This document shows, piece after piece, positions 1 to 6,748 of a stretch of DNA of 9,092 bases; position 1 is the first letter of the stretch; each line of letters starts with the position of its first letter. This DNA is from Anaerolineales bacterium (GTDB lineage Bacteria > Chloroflexota > Anaerolineae > Anaerolineales > E44-bin32). The position numbers were made by a program, and so were the translations under genes. A model generated the notes under the pieces. It did no database searches and had not been told where the DNA came from. It saw only the letters and a program-made list of their open reading frames with translations. The stretch covers positions 1 to 9,092 of the forward strand of contig DAOVFE010000050.1 of the NCBI GenBank assembly GCA_030673085.1, read 5' to 3'.

Positions 1-39
1 CGACACAAATCCACTAATTTCTAATTCATCATCTTATTA

Positions 40-48
40 GGAGGAAGG
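40..48 (+). promoter_or_regulatory. Ribosome binding site of the EIIC gene
   Basis: A strong purine-rich Shine-Dalgarno sequence (GGAGGAAGG) ends 4 nt before the ATG at 53 and supports that start. The 39 bases before it are AT-rich and show no convincing promoter, so the operon probably begins upstream of the window. Confidence 0.8.
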
Positions 49-52
49 AATA

Positions 53-1081
53 ATGAACGAATATGTTGATCTATTGAAGAAGACCCGGGCGCACCTTATG
101 ACCGGCGTGTCATATATGGTGCCGGTAATCTTGTCTGGCGCTATCCCTATTGCGCTAGCCCTAATTATCGGCGGCACAGAGGTTAAAGGCGCGCTTGCCC
201 AATTCTTGATGTCGACCGGCGGCGTGGGCATGGGTCTGTTTGTGGCTGTCATGGCCGCATATATTGCATACGGCGTTGGCGGCCGCGCAGCCATCGCACC
301 CGGATTAATCTGCGGCATGATCGCTCAGAACGAAGGAACCGGCTTCCTGGGCGGGATCGTGACTGGACTTATTGTGGGCTATGTCACTTACACGATCCGC
401 AAGGTTAAGCTTAGCCGAACCCTTCAGCCGATCATGGCTCTTGCGGTGTATCCACTGGTGTCCACACTCATCGGCGCGGCAATCTTGGTATATGTGGTTG
501 CTACGCCTTTATCAAACGCCATGGTGGGGTTGACAGCATGGCTTGAGGGGCTGTCGGGGGCTGGTCCAATCATCTTGGGGCTGGTTCTCGGGGCAATGAT
601 TGGCTTTGACTTCGGCGGGCCAATTAACAAGGTTGCCTATACATTTGGCGTTGGCCTAATGGGATCCGATGTCTATGGCCCGATGGGAATGATCGGCCCG
701 GCCATCAGCGTCGCTCCAATCGGCATGGCCCTTGCATCCTTTATGGCAAGCAAGCTGTATAGCGAGGAAGAGCGAGAAGCCGGTAAGGCAGCTCTCATCC
801 TTGGCCTGGTAACAATCTCAGAGGGAGCAATCCCCTTTGCAGTCGCAGATCCGGTGCGCGTAATTGCCGCGTCGGTCGTGGGATCCGCGGTCGCCGGCGC
901 CATTGCCGGCGCTTTTGGAGTCCTTAACCATGCCCCGCTCGGTGGCGTTCTGATTCTCCCGGTGGTTGATGGCATCTTTGGCTATCTTATCGCCCTGGGC
1001 GTTGGCTCAATTGTAACCGCCCTTCTGGCCAACTTCCTTAAGGGAATGGGGAAGAATAAGGAAGCTGTCGCCGAGGCATAG
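53..1081 (+). CDS. PTS system fructose-family membrane component EIIC
   Basis: This is the integral membrane permease subunit of a phosphoenolpyruvate:sugar phosphotransferase system. It translocates the sugar, which the partner EIIB phosphorylates at the inner face of the membrane. The 342-residue protein is almost entirely hydrophobic, with roughly eight to ten membrane segments, and ends in a short charged tail. Fructose-family EIIC motifs are visible: TGVSYMVPVILSG near residues 17-29, a glycine-rich GFLGGIVTG around 97-105, DFGGPINKVAY at 186-196, EEREAGKAA at 239-247 and SEGAIPFAVADPVRV at 256-270. It is EIIC alone, without the fused EIIA or EIIB domains of E. coli FruA or MngA. The EIIB is the next gene, 132 nt downstream. 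The substrate cannot be read from sequence: fructose, mannose or an alpha-mannoside such as mannosylglycerate all fit the family. The nearby GH38 mannosidase favours a mannoside. Confidence 0.93.
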   Translation: MNEYVDLLKKTRAHLMTGVSYMVPVILSGAIPIALALIIGGTEVKGALAQFLMSTGGVGMGLFVAVMAAYIAYGVGGRAAIAPGLICGMIAQNEGTGFLGGIVTGLIVGYVTYTIRKVKLSRTLQPIMALAVYPLVSTLIGAAILVYVVATPLSNAMVGLTAWLEGLSGAGPIILGLVLGAMIGFDFGGPINKVAYTFGVGLMGSDVYGPMGMIGPAISVAPIGMALASFMASKLYSEEEREAGKAALILGLVTISEGAIPFAVADPVRVIAASVVGSAVAGAIAGAFGVLNHAPLGGVLILPVVDGIFGYLIALGVGSIVTALLANFLKGMGKNKEAVAEA

Positions 1082-1098
1082 GCTTTACTTTTAGCCTA
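1079..1098 (+). other. Small inverted repeat over the EIIC stop codon
   Basis: TAGGCT and AGCCTA form a 6-bp perfect stem with an 8-nt loop that includes the TAG stop. No convincing U-tract follows, so it is more likely a minor mRNA structure than a terminator. Confidence 0.4.
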
Positions 1099-1118
1099 GC
1101 CAAAAGAATAGTAGTAAA

Positions 1119-1152
1119 ATCCTCCCGGGCTATTAATCAAGCCCGGGAGGAT
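1119..1152 (+). other. Strong intercistronic hairpin between EIIC and EIIB genes
   Basis: ATCCTCCCGGGCT (1119-1131) and AGCCCGGGAGGAT (1140-1152) form a perfect 13-bp GC-rich stem with an 8-nt loop (ATTAATCA). No U-run follows on the + strand, so it is not a standard rho-independent terminator for these genes. On the - strand the stem is followed by a short TTT run, but no - strand gene is seen. It probably acts as an mRNA-stabilising, processing or partial-attenuation element that sets EIIC:EIIB expression. The downstream arm contains GGGAGG directly abutting an ATG (1151), with no usable spacing. Confidence 0.75.
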
Positions 1153-1213
1153 GAACGCATGCTATAGATTGCATGACATCACTCTCTCAATATCACTCTG
1201 GAGGTACTTTGTA

Positions 1214-1540
1214 ATGAAATGCGTTATTGTTACCGCCTGTGCAGTTGGCATTGCACATACTTATATGGCCGCCGAAGCAATGGAAAAGGCTGCCAAGAAG
1301 GCAGGAATTGAAGTATTCGTTGAAACGCAGGGATCTGTGGGTATTGAGGATGAAGCATCTGCCGATAAAATCGCCGATGCCGATTTCATCCTCATTGCTT
1401 CCGATATTGAAATCGAAAAACCCGAGCGTTTCGAAGGAAAGTATATTTACCATGGTCTTCCTTCAGAGGCCATTAAGCACCCCCAGCAACTGGTTGAAAA
1501 AGCTGTCGCCAGTTACCAAAGCCAGGCAAAAAGCGAATAG
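1214..1540 (+). CDS. PTS system fructose-family EIIB component
   Basis: This 108-residue cytoplasmic protein takes phosphate from EIIA on a cysteine and passes it to the sugar carried by EIIC. The fructose-family EIIB signature is at the N-terminus: VTACAVGIAHTYMAAEAME, residues 6-24, with Cys9 as the expected phosphorylation site. VETQGSVGIEDE near residues 35-46 and the ADFILIASDIEI strand also match the family. The start at 1214 is chosen because GGAGG lies just upstream (1199-1203) and homologues begin a few residues before the active cysteine. An in-frame upstream ATG at 1151 would add 21 residues without family resemblance and lies inside a hairpin. The phosphate-binding loop reads CAVGIAHT rather than the usual CPTGIAHT. 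No EIIA or HPr gene is present here, so EIIA must be encoded upstream or elsewhere. Confidence 0.93.
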   Translation: MKCVIVTACAVGIAHTYMAAEAMEKAAKKAGIEVFVETQGSVGIEDEASADKIADADFILIASDIEIEKPERFEGKYIYHGLPSEAIKHPQQLVEKAVASYQSQAKSE

Positions 1541-1897
1541 GCGTTTCTGGCTTGCGGCTATAAAGTCGCGCGTATAAAAGAAATTGCGCAGCTATTATCA
1601 CTATCCGGATGTCTGCTGCACTGATCTGTTTTTCATAAGCGGAATCGGTAACACGGTTGTTCGACCTAAATAAACGACCACAAGCGCTATGCCCAGAGGC
1701 AGCGATGTCTATTGCCCTTCCCTTTCGATAGACATCCAAATATTAATTATTAACACCTCATCTCACGAATAGAGTACAAGGGGCGGGCGCTGGTATATGG
1801 GGCCGCGATTAACTCGCGCCAAGCAACATAGGAATCATTAAGCATAATTCATTTTGCATTTACGTCCGTACAACAACAGATCGAGGAGCTTTCTTCC
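1541..1897. other. Non-coding gap between PTS genes and mannosidase operon
   Basis: These 357 bases hold no credible gene. They contain the inverted repeat at 1704-1736 and a small CGCGA-TTAAC-TCGCG dyad at 1804-1818 that could be a repressor site. The mannosidase Shine-Dalgarno GAGGAG lies at 1883-1888. A CATAAT hexamer at 1843-1848 resembles a -10 box but lacks a good -35, so no promoter is called. The length suggests that the downstream operon has its own promoter. Confidence 0.6.
1704..1736 (+). terminator. Inverted repeat downstream of EIIB, possible terminator or operator
   Basis: GATGTCTAT (1704-1712) and ATAGACATC (1728-1736) are perfect 9-bp complements. The stem can extend inward by one G-U and one G-C pair, leaving an 11-nt loop. 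It is followed by an AT-rich stretch (AAATATTAATTATTAA) rather than a clean T-run. It sits 163 nt after the EIIB stop and about 160 nt before the mannosidase start. It could end the PTS transcript or serve as an operator for the next operon; the sequence does not decide. Confidence 0.4.
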
Positions 1898-4642
1898 ATG
1901 AAAGTGCATCTCATTTCACACACCCATTGGGACAGGGAATGGTATCGGACATACCAAGAATTCAGGATTTATCTGGTGCCGCTCATCGATGATCTTTTAG
2001 ACCGGCTCGAAACCGATATTGAATACGACAGCTTCCTATTGGATGGACAAACTGTTTTACTTGAGGATTACCTGCAAATTCGGCCAGAAAATGTTGGCCG
2101 GCTACGTAAGCAAATCCAGGCTGGACGACTTATCATCGGCCCGATGTACATTCAACCAGACGAATATTTGCCCAGCGGCGAATCGCTGGTACGGAACTTC
2201 CTCATAGCAAGACGCGTGGCAGAGCGATTTGGTCCGATGATGAACATAGGCTACTTTCCCGATTCCTTCGGCCAGGCATCACAAATACCCCAAATCCTAC
2301 AAGGGTTTGGCATCGAAACCGTCGTCTTCTGGCGCGGTCTATGCGATGAAGACACAACTAAAACTGAATTGATATGGGAAGCGCGCGACGGAAGCCGAGT
2401 TCTGGCAATATGGCTGCCGTTTAGCTATGGCAACGGATATGTAATGTCATCCGAGCCGAGAAAGGCTGCAGCATTTATTCATCAAGCAATTGATATTTTG
2501 GGACCAATGGCAACAACGGAAAATATTGTTTTAATGAGGGGCTGGGATCATTCCGGCTTCAGTCCAGAATTGCCCGAATTAATAAACTCAACAAAAAAAT
2601 ATCTTGGAGAAGGAATAGAACTCATTCATAGTAATCTACAAAATCTCATTGCCGACATACAGGCGGAGAAGCCTGCCCTGGAAATATTGCAGGGTGAATT
2701 CCGCAAAGCAAAAACTATGCGCATCCATCCAGGGATCGACTCTACCCGGATGGATCTCAAACAAGCAAATCGCCAGGTGGAGACCCGGCTCGAAAAATAT
2801 ACTGAGCCATTATGCGCCATGGACTGGTTATGGGGAACTAATTATCCTGGAGCGATAATAAATCAATCCTGGAAATACTTGCTTCAAAGCCAGGCACACG
2901 ACAGCATCTGTTCGTGCTGCACCGATAAAGCGCTAAGGGCCGTTAAGGGCCGCTTTTCCGATGCCCTTGAAATCGCCAATTCACTTGCTCGTAATACGTG
3001 CGCCTCATTAGCAAGCAAAATACAGACCGACAATCAAGAAGGTTTGCCAGTACTTGTCTTCAACCCCTATCCTTTCGTTCGAGATGAAATCGTAGAAGCA
3101 ACGGCCCTAATTCCATACGATGTCTTCCACTTAGAGACCACAAGCGGCGAAAAGGCGTCGTGTCAATTGATAAGCAAAGAAAAGATAAACTTGGGGTTGG
3201 ACCAGTCGATGGCGGCAGTTATGCTTGCCGGGAAGAGTTCTAAGAAAGATCTGCTTCAATCGGTGGGCGCACGTCCGGATGAGCCAGACGTTTACTATAA
3301 CCAATCTGGCTACGTCGCGATTTCACCCAGGGCAAAAGGCGTCGAAGTCAATCGTGTATCTTTTCGATTTCCAGCCAGCCTGATGCCGTCTGCAGGCTAC
3401 CGCGTCTATTATGTGCGTGAGGGAGAGACAGCCCCGCCCACTAATCCCGATTTGATCTCAAATGATCGAACTATGGAGAACCAGTTTTTGAGAGTCACTA
3501 TTCATTCCGATGGGACCCTCGATCTTCTGCATAAGCAGACCGGCTACTTATATAAGAAACTCCTTCTGTTTGAAGATACTGGCGATGCGGGGGATGAATA
3601 CAACTATTCGCCGCCGGTTGAGGATGAAAGGGTGACAAGCGAAGGGCTTAAGGCCGACGTTCTGCCGCTTCACAATGGCCCTTTGTATGCAAGCTTTAAA
3701 GTCAATATAAATATGCCGATCCCTCATGGATTAGTAAAAAACAACCATTCACGCAGTAAGCGACGGGGAAAGCTACTAGTATCAAGCGAGGTCAGTCTGA
3801 GCGCCGGCTCAAAATACCTGGCTATCCATACAACAATCATAAATGAGACGGATGACCACCGCGCACGGGTGCTTTTCCCGTTCGGAACGAAAACAACATG
3901 CTCTTTTGCCGAGGAACAGTTTGGCATCATTCGGCGTCCAAATCATCCCCCCGCAATGGACTACTGGCAGAAAGACGGCTGGGTTGAGAAGCCCCTCCCC
4001 ATCTATCCCCAACAATCGTTCGTCGATCTCAACGATGGCCAGCGGGGGCTGGCATTGCTGAATCGTAACCTGACTGAATACGAAATCGTTGGCGAAAACG
4101 AATCGATAATTGCCCTAACTCTCTTTAGGGGCGTGGGCGCTATGGGGCGAGCCGATCTAGTTGTCCGGCCCGGCAGGGCTTCGGGATTGGAAGTTCCAAC
4201 TCCGGATGCACTTTGCCACGGGAAGCTGGAGTTCGAATACGCAATTTTCCCCCACAGCGGGGATCACAGCGAAGCGGCTTTCCAGGCCAGCCTCTATAAC
4301 ACACCAATGAAAGTGGAACAAACGGATCGCCATCATGGCAACTATGCCCCTGAAAAGAGCTTTATCCGCATTAAACCAGCCGGGTTGGTAATTACATGCT
4401 TGAAGAAGGCTGAGTGGGATGAAGCTCTCATCCTACGGTTATACAACAGCACAAGCCAATCGATTGAAACTGGTCGCATACTGCTCGGTGAGGAAATTAG
4501 TAAAGTCCTCGTAGTCGATCTAAAGGAGGACCCCATCGAAGGGGTTGAACTTCTAAGAGACGGCCCATCGTGGAGACTGCCGCTGGTTAGGAGTGATCAG
4601 ATACTGACGCTGAAGCTAATTCCCGCACTGACGGCGAAATAG
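1898..4642 (+). CDS. GH38 alpha-mannosidase (MngB-like)
   Basis: This is a glycoside hydrolase family 38 retaining alpha-mannosidase of 914 residues, in the usual range for bacterial GH38 enzymes. The N-terminus HTHWDREW (residues 8-15) supplies zinc ligands His10 and Asp12. GYFPDSFGQ (118-126) contains the presumed nucleophile and zinc ligand Asp122. SQAHDSICSC (331-340) carries the fourth ligand, His334. A helical middle domain (about 275-360) and a long beta-rich C-terminal region follow. There is no signal peptide, so it acts in the cytoplasm on imported, possibly phosphorylated, substrates. The nearby PTS permease recalls E. coli mngAB, where MngB cleaves mannosylglycerate-6-phosphate to mannose-6-phosphate and glycerate. 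The substrate here is inferred only. The ATG is supported by GAGGAG 9 nt upstream. It is the first gene of a three-gene operon, 22 nt before the aldolase homologue. Confidence 0.93.
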   Translation: MKVHLISHTHWDREWYRTYQEFRIYLVPLIDDLLDRLETDIEYDSFLLDGQTVLLEDYLQIRPENVGRLRKQIQAGRLIIGPMYIQPDEYLPSGESLVRNFLIARRVAERFGPMMNIGYFPDSFGQASQIPQILQGFGIETVVFWRGLCDEDTTKTELIWEARDGSRVLAIWLPFSYGNGYVMSSEPRKAAAFIHQAIDILGPMATTENIVLMRGWDHSGFSPELPELINSTKKYLGEGIELIHSNLQNLIADIQAEKPALEILQGEFRKAKTMRIHPGIDSTRMDLKQANRQVETRLEKYTEPLCAMDWLWGTNYPGAIINQSWKYLLQSQAHDSICSCCTDKALRAVKGRFSDALEIANSLARNTCASLASKIQTDNQEGLPVLVFNPYPFVRDEIVEATALIPYDVFHLETTSGEKASCQLISKEKINLGLDQSMAAVMLAGKSSKKDLLQSVGARPDEPDVYYNQSGYVAISPRAKGVEVNRVSFRFPASLMPSAGYRVYYVREGETAPPTNPDLISNDRTMENQFLRVTIHSDGTLDLLHKQTGYLYKKLLLFEDTGDAGDEYNYSPPVEDERVTSEGLKADVLPLHNGPLYASFKVNINMPIPHGLVKNNHSRSKRRGKLLVSSEVSLSAGSKYLAIHTTIINETDDHRARVLFPFGTKTTCSFAEEQFGIIRRPNHPPAMDYWQKDGWVEKPLPIYPQQSFVDLNDGQRGLALLNRNLTEYEIVGENESIIALTLFRGVGAMGRADLVVRPGRASGLEVPTPDALCHGKLEFEYAIFPHSGDHSEAAFQASLYNTPMKVEQTDRHHGNYAPEKSFIRIKPAGLVITCLKKAEWDEALILRLYNSTSQSIETGRILLGEEISKVLVVDLKEDPIEGVELLRDGPSWRLPLVRSDQILTLKLIPALTAK

Positions 4643-4664
4643 ACGATGGGAAGGAGAGAATAAA

Positions 4665-5519
4665 ATGCCTTTGGTTAAAATGAGCAGTGTGCTCGGCCCA
4701 GCAATGGAAGATGTCTATGCTGTGGGCGCTTTCAATGCCGACAATATAGAAATGGTACAGGCCTTTGTAGATGCCGCCGAGGAAGAACGCTCGCCGCTCA
4801 TCTTGCAGGTAAGCCAGGGCGCAATTGAATATTCCGGTCTTTCATATGTCACCAACCTTGCTGGATTCGCAGCAGCGCAGGCAAGCGTGCCGATCGTCAT
4901 TCATCTTGACCATGGCAAGGATTACAAACAGAACGTCCGAGCCCTACGCGCCGGCGCAACTTGCCTGGGAATCGATGCCTCAATGCTCTCTTACACGCAG
5001 AATTCGGCAATGACGCGCCAGATTTGCGAGCTTGCTCATTTCGCCGGCTTGGAAGCAGAAGCCGGCCTGGGATATGTGCCAGATTCAGCCGATAATCCTT
5101 CGGCTGATGCAGTCGAAGATTCTAAAACAGATCCTAACCAGGCTGCCAAGTTTATTAAAGAGACCGGGGCAGATCTGCTGGCCGTGGCGCTAGGATCAAT
5201 GCGTGGAATGCGGCAACGCGAAATCTCACTGGATATTGATCGCCTTAAAGCTATTCGCTCGGTCATCAGAGTGCCGCTCGTCTTGCATGGCTCTTCGGGA
5301 GTAAAATGGGATAGCATTCAGCAAGCGATTCAATATGGAATATGCAAAGTAAACTTGGCGGCCTGTTTCGATCGCCGTCTTACTGAAGTCATGAGAAAAG
5401 AATTGGCTCAAATGCCAAAAGAGATCAACTTCCGCAAAATCATCGGGCCGTCGCGTGACGCTGTTAAAGATCTGGCCCGCGAGCAGTTGCGGCTGCTTGG
5501 ATCGAGCGGACGTTACTAA
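4665..5519 (+). CDS. Class II ketose-bisphosphate aldolase homologue with altered metal site
   Basis: This 284-residue protein aligns along its length with the GatY/KbaY/FbaA class II aldolases, which reversibly split fructose- or tagatose-1,6-bisphosphate into dihydroxyacetone phosphate and glyceraldehyde-3-phosphate. The TIM-barrel motifs are clear: VGAFNADN (20-27), HLDHG (80-84, with catalytic Asp82 and zinc ligand His83), LHGSSG (207-212, with zinc ligand His208) and CKVNLA (227-232). My ungapped alignment to remembered E. coli GatY shows key changes. The third zinc ligand His180 is Arg (LGSMRGM, codon CGT at 5202-5204), conserved Glu134 is Gly, and His107 is Met. Standard zinc-dependent catalysis is therefore doubtful. 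The reading frame is intact and operonic, which argues against a decaying gene. The start has a good Shine-Dalgarno (AAGGAGAG, 4651-4658). It may be a divergent aldolase or a non-catalytic partner. Confidence 0.88.
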   Translation: MPLVKMSSVLGPAMEDVYAVGAFNADNIEMVQAFVDAAEEERSPLILQVSQGAIEYSGLSYVTNLAGFAAAQASVPIVIHLDHGKDYKQNVRALRAGATCLGIDASMLSYTQNSAMTRQICELAHFAGLEAEAGLGYVPDSADNPSADAVEDSKTDPNQAAKFIKETGADLLAVALGSMRGMRQREISLDIDRLKAIRSVIRVPLVLHGSSGVKWDSIQQAIQYGICKVNLAACFDRRLTEVMRKELAQMPKEINFRKIIGPSRDAVKDLAREQLRLLGSSGRY

Positions 5520-5543
5520 CCTTGGTGTACGTGGAGGAGTAAA

Positions 5544-6641
5544 GTGTCAGAAAAAGTAACTATCAGCGTGATTAAAGCCGACGTTGGCGGGCTAGCAGGA
5601 CACTCGGGAATTCATCCCGACCTGGCAACTGTTGCCCAAAAGAGCCTCGGTAAAGCGGAAAGCGACGGCTTGATAATAGATTTCCATGTGGCCTGGGTCG
5701 GCGATGACCTGCAATTAATCCTCACTCATTCACATGGCGAAGACAACGAGCAAGTACACCGACTGGCATGGGACACATTCCAGCTGGCCGCGGCCCGCGC
5801 CAAAGAACTCAAATTATGCGGTGTAGGGCAGGACTTCTTATCGGATAAGTTCACTCGAAGTATCCGTGGTTTAGGTCCAAGCCTGGCCGAAATGGACATT
5901 GTCGAACGAGAGAATGAAACCTTTGTGGTCTTCATGGCCGATAAAGCCAGCCCTGGAGCCTGGAACTTCCCGCTCTATAAGACTTTCGCCGATCCATTTA
6001 ATACAATCGGCCTGGTCATTAAGCCAAAGCTTCAGCAAGGATTCCGCTTCGAGATTCACAACGTGCGAAAGCGTCGACGAATATTTCTCGATTGCCCACA
6101 AGATATATATCGCGTCCTTGCACTAATTGGAAGCGCGGGACATTATGTGATCAAATCCGTCTGGACTAAGGACGGCGATATTGCGGCGATCTCATCGACC
6201 GAACTGCTGAATTTGGAGCGCGGCCAACACGTGGGGAAAGAAGACCCCGTGGCAATTGTTCGTGCACAGTCGCAATTTCCTGCCATGGGCGAGATTCTAG
6301 AGCCTTTCGCTTTGCCGCATCTGGTTGAAGGCTGGGAGAGGGGCGCTTTCTTCGGGCCGCTGATGCCAGTCGCCCAACGAGAAAGCCATCCAAGCAGAAA
6401 TGATGGGCCGCCGCGCGTGGTTGCCCTCGGCTTCCAATTGGCCCACGGCAAGCTTATAGGCCCACGGGATATGTTCGATGACCCGGGCTACGACGCCGCA
6501 CGGGCGGAATGCAACCAGATTGCAAACTACCTGCGACGCCTGGGGCCTTTTGAACCGGCAAGATTATCAATGGATTCAATGAAATACACGACACTCCCCC
6601 ATGTTATCGATCCACTTGAAGAACGATTCGAAGACATTTAA
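5544..6641 (+). CDS. Fructose-1,6-bisphosphate aldolase/phosphatase (archaeal type, class V FBPase)
   Basis: This 365-residue protein belongs to the bifunctional FBPA/P family of archaea and some deep-branching bacteria. The family condenses triose phosphates and then removes the 1-phosphate, giving fructose-6-phosphate one way in gluconeogenesis. Family blocks are present throughout: IKADVGGLAGH (10-20), WVGDDLQLILTHSHG (51-65), GVGQDFLSD (93-101), FMADKASPGAWNFPLYKTFADPFNT (130-154), RAQSQFPAMGEILEPFALPHL (240-260) and KYTTLP (347-352). Presumed magnesium ligands Asp13, His20, Asp54, Asp55, Gln96, Asp133 and Asp234 remain, as do Schiff-base Lys232 and Tyr348. The lid motif reads HVGKEDP instead of the usual YVGKDDP, so catalytic Tyr229 is His and Asp233 is Glu. 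Phosphatase activity looks likely; aldolase activity is uncertain. The start is GTG with GGAGGAG at 5533-5539, 24 nt after the aldolase homologue. Confidence 0.92.
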   Translation: MSEKVTISVIKADVGGLAGHSGIHPDLATVAQKSLGKAESDGLIIDFHVAWVGDDLQLILTHSHGEDNEQVHRLAWDTFQLAAARAKELKLCGVGQDFLSDKFTRSIRGLGPSLAEMDIVERENETFVVFMADKASPGAWNFPLYKTFADPFNTIGLVIKPKLQQGFRFEIHNVRKRRRIFLDCPQDIYRVLALIGSAGHYVIKSVWTKDGDIAAISSTELLNLERGQHVGKEDPVAIVRAQSQFPAMGEILEPFALPHLVEGWERGAFFGPLMPVAQRESHPSRNDGPPRVVALGFQLAHGKLIGPRDMFDDPGYDAARAECNQIANYLRRLGPFEPARLSMDSMKYTTLPHVIDPLEERFEDI

Positions 6642-6661
6642 GGAGTACGCCGCAGTAAATG

Positions 6662-6745
6662 ACAAAATCCTCAGAACTCCTTTAGGGATGTCCTTTAGGG
6701 ACATCCCCCATTATAGAATTCCGCCCCTACGGGCACGGATTTTGT
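6662..6745. repeat. Inverted-repeat unit 1 with nested hairpins
   Basis: Outer arms ACAAAATCC (6662-6670) and GGATTTTGT (6737-6745) are perfect 9-bp complements. They enclose a perfect 9-bp hairpin, GGGATGTCC/GGACATCCC (6685-6707, 5-nt loop), and a 4-bp GCCC/GGGC hairpin (6723-6734). An 11-bp direct repeat, TCCTTTAGGGA, occurs at 6678-6688 and 6691-6701. The inner hairpin lies 44 nt after the FBPA/P stop and may end the operon, although no T-run follows. The nested design also fits a palindromic interspersed repeat or a structured RNA. Confidence 0.6.
6685..6707 (+). terminator. Perfect hairpin downstream of the FBPA/P gene, possible terminator
   Basis: A 9-bp perfect stem (GGGATGTCC/GGACATCCC) with loop TTTAG is the most stable simple hairpin after the operon. 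CCATTATAG follows instead of a T-tract, so classic intrinsic termination is uncertain. It shares the GATGTC/GACATC core with the inverted repeat at 1704-1736. Confidence 0.35.
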
Positions 6746-6748
6746 TTA

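Noticed and set aside
1151..1213. Longer EIIB start at ATG 1151, adding 21 residues
   Set aside because: The extension lacks family similarity, its ATG abuts the GGAGG without spacing and lies inside a perfect hairpin. The ATG at 1214 has a properly placed Shine-Dalgarno.
1193..1739. Minus-strand open frames around the EIIB gene and the following gap
   Set aside because: They are antisense to a recognised gene or extend into non-coding DNA, with no recognisable protein features or ribosome binding sites.
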